In this document: positions 51,066-63,734 of the stretch, one piece after another | Numbering within the stretch: the first letter of the stretch is position 1 | Layout of the letters: each line of letters opens with the position of its first letter | Assembly: GCF_018687715.1 (NCBI RefSeq) | Contig: NC_056752.1 | Location: 53,476,653 to 53,540,652 of the forward strand | Reading direction: 5' to 3' | DNA: 64,000 bases | Source: Carya illinoinensis | Taxonomy: Eukaryota > Streptophyta > Magnoliopsida > Fagales > Juglandaceae | Translations under genes and position numbers: made by a program | Notes under the pieces: generated by a model | The model's database searches: none | Told to the model about the DNA's origin: nothing | Seen by the model: the letters and a program-made list of their open reading frames with translations, nothing else

Positions 51066-51463
51066 AAAAGTATTTCTCTTTCTGCTCATATGTATGGAGT
51101 TGGTTTATATCCATTTCGGAAGATAATTAGAGGAGCATAGATACGTTTTTTTGGCCAGACGGAACAAATAAGAATTTTGGGCTCGGGGAAGAATGAGGGA
51201 TCCAAATTCGTGTCAAAGCCTGTGTTTTTTTTTTTCTGGAAGGAGCTTTAAAAATCCAAAATGGCCCAGCACGTTGCATTTGGGCCAAGATCCAAATTCG
51301 TGTGAAAGTCTGTTCTTTTCTTTTTGTGGAAAAAGTCTGTTATTTTATGGAAGAAGCTTTCGAATCCAAAACGTTCCCTCTCAAAACTCGCGCATCCAAA
51401 GTTTCCATTTCTCACTAGCATTTGGATCTCATTCGTGAAACCTAATGAATTCTCACAACATCC

Positions 51464-51882
51464 ATGCGGGAGAAGCAAATCCAAATAAACAATGTGATTT
51501 CACCCCTTGGGAAAGGAAAATTCGACCGAGTTTATCTCGCTAGAGAAGCCGAGGTTTTCGGTTTTTATTTTCAATTTTGTGATTTACGGTTGTCTTCTAA
51601 GATTTGGTTTGATTTGTTTCTTTTTAATGTCAAAGAGAAAGTATATAGTGGCTTTGAAGGTGATATTCAAGGAGCAAATCGAAAAGTACAGAATTCAACA
51701 CCAGCTGAGGAGAGAGATGGAGATTCAAATCAGCCTTCGGCACCCGAATATACTGCGACTCTATGGGTAGTTCCACGATGCTGAACGCATTTTCTTGATA
51801 CTCGAATATGCTCATGGTGGCGAGCTTTTTGGGAAGATTAGGAAAAGCGGCCATCTTTGTGAGAACCAAGCCACCACCGTAA

Positions 51883-51960
<78 letters not shown>

Positions 51961-53181
51961 AACACACACCCGAAATCTTATCGGCATCTACTACTATCTG
52001 CAAGAAAAAGGAATTGTAATCTGGTGTTACTGTAGTTACTTCAACGATATGAAGTATGATTTCTAAGCATGAGCGCAGAAACTAGTATTCTTTTATGTTT
52101 CTGTGACTCCGTCTTTATTTATATGGGTTTTTCGTCTTCTAATTATTTTTTTACCTCGTGGAATTTAGTACACAAACATTTTGTGTGTTACGCAGTCTGG
52201 GAGAAATCCTGATGTATGTCCCCTGTGAATTTTAGTACATTTTGAGCCTCACGCAAGCGTTGGCGTATTGTCATCAGAAGCATGTGATTCATAGGGACAT
52301 CAAGCTAGAAAATCTGTTGCTTGATCACGAGGTATGCTAAACCTCCTTAAATTTGCGTTCGGTTGTTGATAAATATCTAAGGACTTCTTTTTTTAGAAAA
52401 GTAAATCGGAGGTAGATTTTGCACTTCTTAATTTAATATAATGATTATGTGATACAAACTTGTGAATGGACAGTTGAAAAAGAATGGACATATTTTTGCT
52501 ATGCCTGCATCACCATTAATTATTATAACTCAGAAAGTATACTTTTTCTTTTAACATAGTTTAGATATATGCGTAGGGACAATTGAAAATTGTAGATTTT
52601 GGATGGTCTGTACAGTCGAGAAGCAAGAGACACACCATGTGTGGAACTTTGGATTATTTAGCACCAGAAATGGTGGAGAACAAAGCTCATGACCATGCCG
52701 TTGATAACTGGACTTTGGGCATCCTTTGTTATGAGTTCCTTTATGTTGTCCCTCCATTTGAGGCTGAAAGTCAGAGCGATACCTTTAGAAGGTAAGGTAG
52801 AGGTTATTGTTTTACCTTGTTGAGTATGAATGAAAATTGTATCATGAACTGTGTTATATGGTAGGTAAATAATTGTATTCGGTTATACCAGGATAATGAA
52901 GGTTGACTTGAGCTTCCCCTTCCACTCCTCACGTTACTGAAGAAGCCAAGGATCTCATTCTTCGGGTAAGCTTGTCCATTACTATTTTATGTTGATATCT
53001 GGATGTAAACTATAAAGGAATGGTGTCAGTGATTAGATTTAGTTGCCTTCCCGAATATGTTATCCGAAAATATGTGCAGCTTCTGGTGAAGGACTTCTCA
53101 AAAAGGCTCTCTCTTCAGAAGATCATGGAGCATCTTTGGATAGTCAAGAAAGCAGATACCACGAGAATTTGCAGTAACTAG
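51464..53181 (+). pseudogene. Aurora-3-like protein kinase, broken
   Basis: Six exons with normal splice sites: 51464-51553, 51636-51878, 52236-52331, 52577-52791, 52892-52965, 53080-53181. Plant Aurora kinases phosphorylate histone H3 and mitotic proteins. Recognisable parts are the P-loop [17 protein letters not shown] (a Gly is replaced by Asp), [16 protein letters not shown] with the catalytic Lys, [13 protein letters not shown] (Leu instead of Pro), [24 protein letters not shown] and the C-terminal [13 protein letters not shown]. Two lesions break the frame: the Trp expected after LRLYG is a stop, TAG at 51768-51770, and exon 5 is one base too long near 52916-52923, giving an early TGA. 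Introns are kept, so it is a duplicated, not retrocopied, gene. The N-terminus is also unusual. Confidence 0.88.
51887..51957 (+). repeat. (CT)n microsatellite, about 71 bp
   Basis: Long CT run at the start of the intron after exon 2 of the Aurora-like pseudogene, 8 bases past the donor site. Confidence 0.95.
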
Positions 53182-53973
53182 AGTTTAAACTTTTGATCTG
53201 ATTCCCCATGGCTTTGAGAAACTCGTACGGTCGAATTCTGCTTCTAATGGCATAATTTGTAGCCAAATGAAGCAACTTCCAAAGTTCATCATTGTAATCT
53301 CCAATCTGCCTTCACACTATGCTATACTCAATGACTATGAAGCATTGATTTACAAAACAAAGCTCGAGTCACGTGTATCATGGCATTTGTATATGAGAGT
53401 ATGTTCTTTTTCTAGTTCAGTGTAGGTAACAACTATTGTTTAGATAATTGGATGTTTGAATCAACTTCCTGCATGTGTTGGTGGAACCATTTAATTATCA
53501 TTTCAAATGTAAATCACGAGTTAATCATGCCAGAGTACATTGATCGTTACACAACTTCTAAAGGTTAGCAAACACCTTTGGTTGTTGCACAGTTGGATTA
53601 TAATTGCAACTAATTTTAGTACACCTCAAATCACAATGTTCTCGTGATGTTACAAACAATGGTTTCTACCCAAATTTCTCTTTGGATCTGGTGGAAGTAT
53701 TAGAGGTAGTATTTCTCCGATGGGTTACAATTATATCAAGTCTAGGTTGTGCCATTTTGTTGAAGAAAATCCCCATATTTTTCTATCTTTTCAGGAGTGT
53801 ATTGGTACAACCGAATCAAGAGCTTTGTGGGTGAGAGATCCGAAAAATCAAAACTACAAGAAACGAATCCATTTAACCAAATAGTTCGACAACACCTTAA
53901 AACTGGTGTATCAACCGCTGGAATGGTACAAAAGAACTTCAAATATTACATGGTTGGTCTTCTAAACAACACC
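53182..53973. other. Spacer between convergent pseudogenes, no gene
   Basis: Lies between the 3' ends of the Aurora-like and GRF-like sequences. Short frames on both strands have no recognisable content. Confidence 0.6.
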
Positions 53974-54959
53974 TTAAGAGGAAATGTAACCATATTCATT
54001 GGCAGTGATGCTGGTGTCCGTCATGGTAGTGTCAATGCTACTGCTGGTAGTACTTTTTTCATCAATTTGCACGACTTGAGAGCTAGCTTGGATTGAGTTG
54101 AAAAGATCTGTGTTCAGAGAAGAAAGACCTGCCTCGTTGGGTACATTTATAGAAAAGAGATGGTGAAGCTCTATGAATTGCAACACTGGAAGAAGCTGTG
54201 GGAACATATATTTTTTGGTCACCGAAACACGCTTTTTGGCACCTCTACGCATGTGCTGCACACAATACTTTCGATCAAGAACAATGTCCCAGTTGCACCG
54301 CCACTTCTTCCCATCTGTTCTTCTGCACCTCTCTAGCTCAAGTTCTATGGCCTTTCTGATTCAAAAGCATGAACTATTGCAACCTTGATCTGAAATAACA
54401 ATAAACAAGCAAATGTACCTCATTTCTCCGTACTAAAACTGTGATCAGCCTAAAAATCTCAATGGGGCATGATGGGATTGAATAAACAAAATTGTCATAA
54501 AAGGCTAAAAGCAATGAATTTCATCACATCCTGCTTCAATACTTTACTTTCTATGAAAAAGAATAGCATCTAATCCTAGTTTAACTTCAAAAGCAAACAA
54601 CATTTATTCAAATCAAGCGACAAAGTTCCAATAACATTGGACATATACTCTACTTATGAACTAAATATTTTATCAAAATTGATTTGATCTAAACTTAGCC
54701 CTATGTTGCTTACAGCAGCTGATGAGTTAGATTTTATGCCACCAAATAATGTCACGAAAACATCTCTTTATGGGGGAAAATAAAATAAAATTCTTGATAG
54801 GGTCTCCGCAATACCATTACATATAATTATTTTCAGAGGAGAAAAGGGCTCAAATTTCACAAACATCACCTTGAAGAACATTCTTTGGTGAGAAGCCCAA
54901 TCCCGGTGATACAACCTTGTTCCCATTGCTTTTCATGGAAAGACTGTAAATGAGAGGGT

Positions 54960-55200
54960 TGCCACTTACATCTTTTCTTTCAGAAGCATGGTTGATACTT
55001 TTGATGGAATTGGCAGTGAAGGTGGGTAGAGTGGTGGCCCTCGTGGCTGCAGTGGCGAATATGGTGGTTATGGTTGCTGCAATGGCAGGTATGGGGGTTC
55101 TGGTGGTGATAGTATCGGAACTGACATATTTCTTGCTTCTAATATTGCTACTGGTGGGAGGAAAAACTATGGCTGGAAGGGGTCATGTGTTGAAGTCCTA
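54960..55200 (+). other. Gly-rich coding-like stretch within the GRF locus
   Basis: One plus-strand frame reads like a glycine-rich protein (SGGPRGCSGEYGGYGCC, GRYGGSGGDS) with a stop close to its start. It overlaps the intron and end of the first WRC exon on the other strand. It could be a fragment of a glycine-rich RNA-binding protein gene or chance composition. Confidence 0.25.
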
Positions 55201-56325
55201 CAGTGGCTGAATTGGCGGTTCGAATTTAACTCCCCTAACTTGTCAGGTGGTATTGAATTTGAAGGAGATGAGATTTCAAAAGCTTCCACAGGCTTTCTTG
55301 AACGTTGACAGCCTCTGTGCATGTGCCGCTCACAGTATTTCTGATCCGGCACCACATGCTTACTGTACCTCAATTTCTTCCCATCAGTTCTTCTACACCT
55401 TCCTGGCTCAGGATCCATATGGTCTTATAGTCAAACCCTTGAGGACTAAAATAAATAACCTATAACTGAACACAATCAACCAAAAGAGACAAAAAACCAC
55501 ATCATAATCTACAACCGGCATTTTCTAGATCAAACTCATCCAATTAATAGAAACACATCTAAAAATTTCTATCAAGGATAACATGGACCAATTTCAACTG
55601 ACGAAAATACATTATGTCAAAAAATTAATGCCTCTTTCTATATAAGTTCAAAGAAACAAAGAGCGATCATATGATTTCACTAAAACCCAACTCGGGTTTC
55701 AGGATTAGCCACGAGACTGACATCATTTAAAAAAAAGGAGTTTAAAACCCATAAAAATCCACAAAAAGAAGCACGGTTGATATGAACAATGTAATCGCAA
55801 ACCCAATTTCACACACGCGCATGCATTTACAAAACTGCAGTAGTAATTCACTTAGAAATACCGAAACAAAGTGGAATAAGAGCTTTTATTTATTTATTTT
55901 ACAAACAAACCATACACGATTTAAAGTTTCAATAGAAGAAATTTATCTTCATTAAAATGCCGGAAAAAATGCAATTAAATTCACACGCAATAAGCTAAGA
56001 CAATCTTTTATTTAATGGGCAAAATACGCTAAGAAACATTTGGAATGAAGAAAGGTAAAGACTTACAGCTAGGGTATAGCTTATAAATAGCAGGCCCAAA
56101 AATGCAAGCGACACTCTTCCAAATGGGAACGAGAAGGTGAAGAGGAACAGGAAGACCGGCCTCTAAGTACTTGTAGATTAAGGTCTGTCCTTGAAGCTCA
56201 TGCAACTGAGCTGGTGTCAACACCACAGCAACAGGCTTTCCGTATTCAGTCACGGGGCTTTTTGCAGCAGCGGAGTCAGAACCAATCCCCAGGCCCAGCT
56301 TGATCCACGTTGGTTGTGCTTCCTT

Positions 56326-56349
56326 GACCCCTCGACCCCTCGACCCCTC
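56326..56349. repeat. 8-bp tandem repeat (GACCCCTC)x3
   Basis: Three perfect 8-bp units in exon 1 of the GRF9-like gene, between its ATG and the QLQ domain. The distance from ATG (56369) to the QLQ frame is off by two bases with three units and correct with two. Confidence 0.95.
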
Positions 56350-56399
56350 CTTTCCTGTTCAGCATCCATCGTCAATTCCTCCTCGTCAATCATCCTCTG

Positions 56400-58308
56400 G
56401 GGTCCACCACCACCTCCTCCTCCTTTCCCTTCACCACATATATAATAAACAGAGCAATTGTACCTCGTTCAAATTATCCAGAAATAACAAATGGAAGAAA
56501 CAAAAATAAAAATAGACGCACAGAAAGAAATAGAGATGGAGAGGGAGGGCTAGAGAGATAACCAGAATGGAAAGAAAGTACGCTTCGGCTTTGAGACGGT
56601 AGAGCTTCCATTTTCACATGGGCATAAAGAAGAAAGCAAATCCAAATTGTGCAGTTGGGGAGAGAGAGGTAGAGACGATGACATAAAAGGTGAATTCAAG
56701 AGCCAAAAAGCAAAACCTGAAAGAACTGAGAACGCAGCGACGATTATTAACACTTGGATTGACATCGAAGTGCTCATTTTTAAAAGCGCAAATTCAATTC
56801 AATGAACATTAAAGCTTAAAAAACTAACCCAAAACACAATCCTCATCCCCTCAGTCATCTCTCTCTCACGACCGGTCTAAGATTGTGTGAGAGAGAACGC
56901 GAGATTAAAGTGGGTGTCAGTGTGGCAGAAACTCTGACAATGTCAGCCTCGTTTATCTTTTCTATGCAGCTCGGTTAAAAAAATAATAATATAGCCTTAT
57001 CACTGTTCTACACTCCTTTATCATTTCTTTAAATATTTTATTTATTTAATAATTAAAAAAGTGATTATTAATAAAATTAAAATAAAAAATAAATACGTAG
57101 TAAAGTAATAATAAAACAGTAATAAGTTTATCGTTATCCAAAAGCAAGAAGAACGTAAATTTACGGGAGAACGCTAATGCTCAGCCTGATGAAACAGGTG
57201 TAAGATACACTCACCACTGAGTGGGTGGAGCGGAGCGGGTGTTTGAATCATCACCTGAGCCTTGTCTTGCATTAAGGGTCCACGCGCCTTGTTAGGGTGC
57301 TTGTTGTCTGGCAAAAGGTTGAGACGAAGGAGGACACATCGTCAGGCTTTTCAGTTTCGTGGGCCCCAGTCAGAGTGGATTCGTAGGCCCCATGTGTGCG
57401 TGATCAGTGACAGGTGGGCCTTGTCAGAGGCATCGGAGTGTCTGTGTCCTCATATTTATTTTCTTGTTTGTTTTCACAGACAATTGTATACTATTTTTAG
57501 ATTAGAAAAAAAAAAAAAATTGTATACTATTTTTGGTTTATGGGGTGGAGGGTATAGGACAAGATTACAGAGATGGGCTGGACCAAGATTCTCCTGGAAT
57601 TCGAAAAATTCTTCGAGACCCATCCTAACTGTGAGCTTTGTATTGGAATTTAATACCGCATACCTCACGAATTTAATGTGATATATTATATATATTTTAT
57701 AATAAAAATAATTTTATAATTTAAAATATTATATAAAATAATATCAGTCAATCCATCTTATAAATTTAATTTTATAAATTTTTTTTGAAGAAAATATTTT
57801 AAAAAAATATTCACAGTAATCAATCATAATTTTTTTTTTTAAATAGCCTATACTTAACTTACATATCCTGAATTTATAGAGTTTTATTATATATAAATAA
57901 AATTGTATATTAATCTAAATATTAATAATGATTTTTTTATATTTAAAATTTAAATTAATATTATTTTTAATAAAATTTACTTTTTAACTAATTACATTAA
58001 ATTAATATACATATTAATAAATAATTATAAATTTTTCCGAATTTATGTATATCATTGCTCTGATCTGAAATATTTACGGGCTGGCCCAAATTAAAATTAT
58101 ATTGTCAGCAGCTGGCCCAAACAGCTTGTTTGCATGAGAGCAGTGACCCAAAATGCCACAGGTGTTATCCAAACGATATCTAAAGATTCTAAACTTCTAA
58201 AGCGAGCCGCCGTCGTTTTGGGAAGTCGAATCGCCGCCTTTCAAGTGCAATCATCCGACTCTAGTGAAGGGCCGCCATTCGTGACAGGGAACCCAAAAAT
58301 CCACGACC
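56400..58308. other. Intergenic region upstream of GRF9-like and ANKZF1-like genes
   Basis: Holds the 5' flank of the GRF-like gene (pyrimidine/purine-rich), a GC-richer stretch near 57180-57480 that looks like a repeat fragment but that I cannot place, and AT-rich DNA from 57660 to 58070. An ATG at 58134 opens a frame that overlaps and is out of frame with the ANKZF1-like start at 58309; at most it is an upstream ORF. Confidence 0.5.
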
Positions 58309-61300
58309 ATGGCGACAGGCCCTCCTCCTACTTTGACAACCAAAATCAACAACACCAGAGAAACCAACAGGACCGACCCTCAGCAAGAAAAACGACACCG
58401 TTCCATCTTCGACCTCCCGCCCGACTTCTTCGACTCCTGTCATCTTCTCTCCTCCCCTCACTCCTCTCTAACTCCGATCTGCGAGCACCTCGATAACCCT
58501 AACAGCTCTGCCCCCGAAACCCTAGACTTTCCTCAAGACGGCGCTAATGCCCCCAAAAACGTCGTCTTAGCAACGCCTAGATGGACCTGCAACACCTGCA
58601 AGGGCGAGTTCGACTCCCTCCAGGACCAGCGCTCGCATTTTAAGTCCGATATTCATCGATTCAATGTAAACCAATTTCCTTGGATTTCACACCCCTTGTC
58701 AATAATCGCGGTTTTTTTCACTGTGATTGAATTGCGAGAATTTTGTTTTGTGGTAACAGAGAGCTTTATGGAGGTTCTCACTAATCGTTCGAGTCAGGTT
58801 TCTTGTGGATTGTTTGTTGTGTTGTGCAATCTCAAGTTTTCAAAAAGTTCCATTTTGTTTTGAGACATGTATTCTTGGTGTTTTCTGGAAAGTTGTGTAT
58901 TCTTTTGTTGGGAATGCTATTTCTTTTGCATATTTTTTTGGTACTCTTCCAAACCCTTTTTTTTTAACTACGTCGCACCCGAAATGACAATAAAATTGAA
59001 ATTCAGCTAAGTTTTTGGAAAACCTATTTCCTTACAGGCCTTTCCAAAATTCGAAGACAGTTTTTTGGAATGCTCTTATGCATATGCTTGTTTATATGTG
59101 ACAATAGGTCAAGCTACACATTGCTGGAAAAAATATTGTGAGGGAGGAAGATTTTGATGAGTTCACTTCTGATTCTTTCAAAGACTTTGATATATCAAGC
59201 ATATCGGGTTCGGAAGATGAAGCCGAAAAGGAATTTGGCCCCAACCGTGATTTACATCGGGGGACAACTGGCAACTCTAAGCAACATTTATATATCCGTC
59301 TTAATACGGGAGAGCAGATTTCATTTTGGAAGAGTTTACTTATCAATGAATCTGAAAACATTTCTATTGGGAATGATATTGCAGTAGACAATGGTGCGTC
59401 TGCGCCATGCTTGGAAGAGAACGATGTGATCGAGAGAGTGAAAAGTTTGATTCGTGAGCCTAGGGATAATACCCGTTTGAGAATTGTGTTGCTTGCTAGT
59501 GGTGGGCACTTTGCTGGCTGTGTCTTCGATGGTAGCTTAGTTGTTGCTCATAAAACATTCCACCGGTTAGTGCATCTTTTTCTTAGTTTTTCCCCACTGA
59601 AAGTTGTGATTATCTATCTGTGTCATGTTAAAAAAATATTTGAGATCAGACCATGTATGGAGCATGTTCTTGCTCTACACTCAATGGGATGTGTCTGAGT
59701 GGCAGCTTGAGACAAGCCCTAAACTCAGGCTCGTATGCTTCTTGAATGAATGCTGTAGCTTACCAAAAATCACCCCTCCAAGTAACAAAATGGGATAGTT
59801 GTTTGCTATCGTTCAACATTTTTTGTCTAATTGGATAGAATGGAATCCCAGGCATAGTGAAAGCTCCCTCTCTCTCTCTCTCTCTCTCACAAAGATATAT
59901 GATCGGGACATAGTTGAGATTTCTCTGAGTATGCTTGAACTCTATTCTTTGTCGTGTAGATATGTTGTGAGGGCCAAGGCTGGAAAAAAACAGTCATCAA
60001 AAGATGCTGGTGGCAAGACTGTGCATTCTGCTGGGGCTTCACTTCGACGATATAATGAACTTGCTTTGAAGAAGGTAATTAAAACTCAGTCACATGCATG
60101 CTTGAATGCATATTTGTATCTATATTGATTTTATGTCATTTCTTTTGGATCTCTTCGAAGGTTTATGAATTCTTGTCTCGTTTATTTCCAGGATGTTCAG
60201 GAACTCCTTGCTGCTTGGAAGCCTTATTTTGATGCTTCCACTTGCATTTTCGTTTATGCTCCGTCAAACAACCATCAATTGCTCTTTAATGGGGAAAAAC
60301 CTTATTTTAGCAATCGGCACGGTGTTGTTCGAAATGTTCCATTGACTGTTAGGAGGCCAACTTTGAAGGAAGCCAAGCGTATTTATAACCAGTTGACTCA
60401 AGTTGCGTATGAAATAGATGAGAAGGAGATTCCACTAAGCATTGAAGAGGACTTATGTTCAAGAATGAGTACAATAAATGTTGGCATCCTGGGCTTCAGC
60501 AAAGAAGACATGGGTGACGAGTCAGGTCATAGGGATAATGTGGATGCTTGTTCAAGTTTCAAAAAATCTGACGAACTCTCTGTATCAAGTGAGAGTGAGA
60601 TTGAACTTATGGGTAGATCAACTCCATTGCATGAAGCAGCACAGTCTGGCAATGCTCAAAAAGTTCTGGAACTCCTGGAGCAGGGTCTTGATCCTTGCTG
60701 CAAGGATGAAAGAGGACGGACACCATATATGGTGGCAAATGAAAAGGAAGTGAGAAACAGTTTTAGAAGGTTCATGGCCTCAAACCTTGAAAAGTGGGAT
60801 TGGCAGGCAGCCAAAGTGCCTAGTGCATTGACTAAAGAGATGGAGGAATCTCAAACTGCTAAGCAGGTAGGTATATGTCAGTGTCTGATTAAAGAAATAT
60901 GATATGTTTGTGCAGTGCGTAAAATGAGAGTTAAATGACTCAATTCTGTACATCATTACCTTGGTTATTTTTTCTTTGGCTGGGGTGCTGTGTCTCTTTT
61001 ACATAACCATTATGTATTTAATATATGGAAGAAAAGTATAATTCAATGAGGAAAGGCCTCACACTCTCTAACCAAGGTTTGAGAAATCTGTATATAAACA
61101 CAGGAAAAGAATACGAGATTGGGAATCTTGGTCATTGTGTCCCTTATTGTACTTGGCAACTTAGCTATCTTATCTTTGCTTGTGATAGATCAAAATACAT
61201 CATGAAAAGTCACATTAGCTAGGAGCGATGTCAAAATATCATTAAAAAAATTGAGTTCCTGGTGTTCAAGCAATCGGGTCATGGGCTAACAAGTTAACTT

Positions 61301-62858
61301 GCTAGCATGGTTATTCACATTTTCAATGGTTTTGTCAAGCAACCTATCTTATCAACAGTGATGGGTTTTCCATTGCATTCTTGATCTAATTGTTTGATGA
61401 TTAAATTCTTATGATGAGCAAGATAAAATGGTTGTTTTCCTTCTTTTTTGGTTCTTCAGGCAGAAAAAGATGCAAAGAGGAAAGCCAGAGCAAAAGAATT
61501 GAAGAAATTACGGAAGGCAAAAGAAAAGAAGGCTCAGGTGCTTAGTGCTCAATTTTTCTTTCATATTTTATAAAAGATGGTAATGGGGTATTTCTTCTCC
61601 ATTAACATTTATGCCTTCCGGAATTAAATTTAGGTTTACCATGGATATGTTTAGGATAGAATTTGAAGTGATGTGATTTTGTTTGTTTTTGGCCAATAGA
61701 AGGGAGCATCAGTGAGGATTAACCTTCCAGTGACTAAATTTTAGGGTTTGAGTCACATTAATATGTAGAATTTATTATCAGAGCATATAATTGTAGAATA
61801 AGCATCTCAGTTGCCTTCTTTGGTAAGACCTCAGATATTTTGTAAGTGCATTGAGCTTCGACCTTGAGGCGTGGGTGGATGACCCTCCGAGCCTTCAATT
61901 TTAAATGAGAAACACTACTTTGCTGCCCGAAGTGTACTGCTCGTCATTATAGTTCATTGTTTAATTTTTTATTTTTACTTAATGATTAAGAAAGTGATTT
62001 TAAGTGTATTAGTGTATTTTTTTAATTTTTAAATATATTAAAAAATGTGAAAAGAAAAATAAAAAATAAAAAGTTTAAAATGTACTAGTGGTAACAATGA
62101 GCGGCGCACTGCTCATTTTAAATTATCAGAGTAACCTTAAATTAAATGTTTCCGATCATTGTTCTATCTGTTAGTCCTTAGTGTTAAGTTGGAAAGGGGA
62201 TGGATGCCAATTGTGGAATTATTATTATTATTATTATTATTATTTTGATAAGTAAGAAGTAATCAGTTGTGGAGTTATGAGGAACCTTTTGTGAAGTAAA
62301 TTTTTATTAATCAACTATTAAAGTGTGCCATCGCTCACATGTAAATTGTAAGGTTCCTTCTCTCTGTTTTTTTGTTCGACTTTTTTCACACAATTCAATT
62401 TCAATTCTAACCTGATGTGAATTTGCAGTCTCAGCCTGCCCTGAGCCAAATTGCTTTAAAAGTTGTAGAAAATCGAGGAGCTACTTCAACTTCTGTTCTA
62501 AAGGGATCCCAACCTAGCGGTGGTTCACAGATCTCTAAAGAGGTCAGTATAATAAAAACGATGTTATTGTTATTGTTTAACATGAACTTAATATAAATTA
62601 GAATTGTATTGGTTTGAAAATAGCTTTTGCACATTTTATAGGGTAATAATAGAATTACTACTCATAGGCAACTATAAACTATCATTAATTTTTTTTTCAC
62701 TTTAATTCAATAACATCATCTCACAATCATGAATCAACCGTTTAAAAGTACTGAATTTGTTTTGTTTTTTTAAACGTAATTGTGTTGAAGTTGTGTTGGG
62801 GTACGACAATTATCACATAACTTTATTTCCCTTTGTTCTTCCAACAAATTGAACTGTG

Positions 62859-62890
<32 letters not shown>

Positions 62891-63189
62891 CTAATTTCTT
62901 TTTGTAACTGACTTAGGAGGAGCTGAAAAGGGCAATGGCTGCTGAGAGGGAAAAGAGAGCAGCTGCTGCTGAGGGGAGACTGGCTGCGGCTGCAGCCCTT
63001 GATAAACCAGGCAATAGTTCCCCAACAGTAGCAATCACTTCACAACCCGGAAGTGGGTTAGCCGGTGACATCAACTGCTCCTGTTGTAATACTTCGCTGG
63101 CCGGCAAAGTTCCTTTTCACAGATATAATTACAAGTACTGCAGCACCTCCTGCATGCACGTACACAGGGAGATCCTTGAGGATGGATAA
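58309..63189 (+). CDS. ANKZF1/Vms1-type peptidyl-tRNA hydrolase, 7 exons
   Basis: Predicted 689 residues; exons 58309-58665, 59108-59565, 59960-60074, 60192-60866, 61460-61537, 62429-62542, 62917-63189, all phases matching. Vms1/ANKZF1 releases stalled nascent chains from 60S-bound tRNA in ribosome quality control and works with Cdc48/VCP. Seen here: a C2H2 finger WTCNTCKGEFDSLQDQ..H..DIH near residues 92-117; the VLRF1 release-factor-like domain with IVLLASGGHFAG and HSAGASLRRYNE (294-305); Gln283 in KAGKKQSSKD, at the place of the catalytic Gln; an ankyrin repeat GRSTPLHEAAQSGN from 451; a Lys/Glu/Ala-rich helix; and RX5AAX2R (609-619), the VCP-interacting motif. A C-terminal Cys/His cluster (CSCC, YCSTSCMHVH) follows. 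The start codon has a good context (ACCATGGCG). Intact. Confidence 0.94.
59870..59888 (+). repeat. (CT)n microsatellite in intron 2
   Basis: Short CT run in intron 2 of the ANKZF1-like gene. Other simple repeats in its introns are (ATT)n near 62220-62244 and a T-rich run near 62860-62890 just upstream of exon 7. Confidence 0.85.
61905..62125. repeat. MITE-like repeat in intron 5
   Basis: AT-rich block with ACTTAATGATTAAGAAAGTG, bounded by GCTGCCCGAAGTG and GAGCGGCGCACTGCTC, which are partly inverted. It resembles the family seen near 13196-13420 and 30553-30740 (TTTTTAACATATTTAAATATTT type). Confidence 0.5.
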
Positions 63190-63734
63190 TCGTAAAGCCC
63201 CTTATAGTCCTATTTTTTATGATTTTACTGTGTAATTTTTAGACGACTTACACTCTATTAGAGTTTTTATTTTTCTTATACTGAATTGTCATCTTGTCTC
63301 ATTAATTTTGGTAAAGTAATTGGAGATACAAGTAAAATTCATACGTTTGAGGGAAGAAAACAAGAAAAGTTTCATGTAATTGTTACTTGTTAGTGTTGAA
63401 GTCTATTTACTGTTTAATGTAAGAGAACAATAACTAGCAGGCACGTGGTAATTGTTGGTAAGTAAATGCGTGATAACACAAGAATATAATTTGAGGAGTG
63501 TTGTATGGGATGACTGAGGGAAATAATATGGTGGAGTTTTTTTTACTTCTAATCAGACTGGTTATTCCCGGTAAACAAACTCACGACGTCGTTTAGAGAC
63601 TTGGCACTGTGTGCACACGACTCTCGCTCGTTGAGAATAGAGAGTACAACCAGTTATTGCATAAACTTGTCAAAGCTGTGGTGCTCTTAAGGGTTTAGAC
63701 GCCGTAAAAACAAAGCTTGCAACTCGCTAGCATA

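Larger units (their letters stand above)
53974..56369 (-). pseudogene. GRF9-like growth-regulating factor, two WRC domains, frame disrupted
   Basis: GRFs are plant transcription factors that bind GIF co-activators through QLQ and DNA through WRC. Exon 1 (56067-56369) has the QLQ domain ([21 protein letters not shown], then [11 protein letters not shown]). The first WRC lies at 55302-55418 ([27 protein letters not shown]). The second is at 54230-54335 in exon 53974-54344 ([32 protein letters not shown]) and is followed by DEKSTTSSSIDTT. Two WRCs plus this tail are the mark of the GRF9 type. Damage: the ATG at 56369 is out of frame with QLQ because of three 8-bp repeats at 56326-56349. In the first WRC, Trp is Leu and one zinc-ligand Cys is Tyr. 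Two stops precede that domain in its frame. The second WRC is intact. Confidence 0.8.

Noticed and set aside
51630..51965. Arg-Glu repeat frame on the minus strand
   Set aside because: Artefact of the (CT)n microsatellite.
56550..56777. 75-codon minus-strand frame with a hydrophobic start
   Set aside because: It lies in the GRF 5' flank with no continuation or family similarity; it may be part of an untranslated region.
57262..57681. 139-codon plus-strand frame
   Set aside because: Unusual composition, no family similarity, runs into low-complexity sequence; more likely a repeat fragment.
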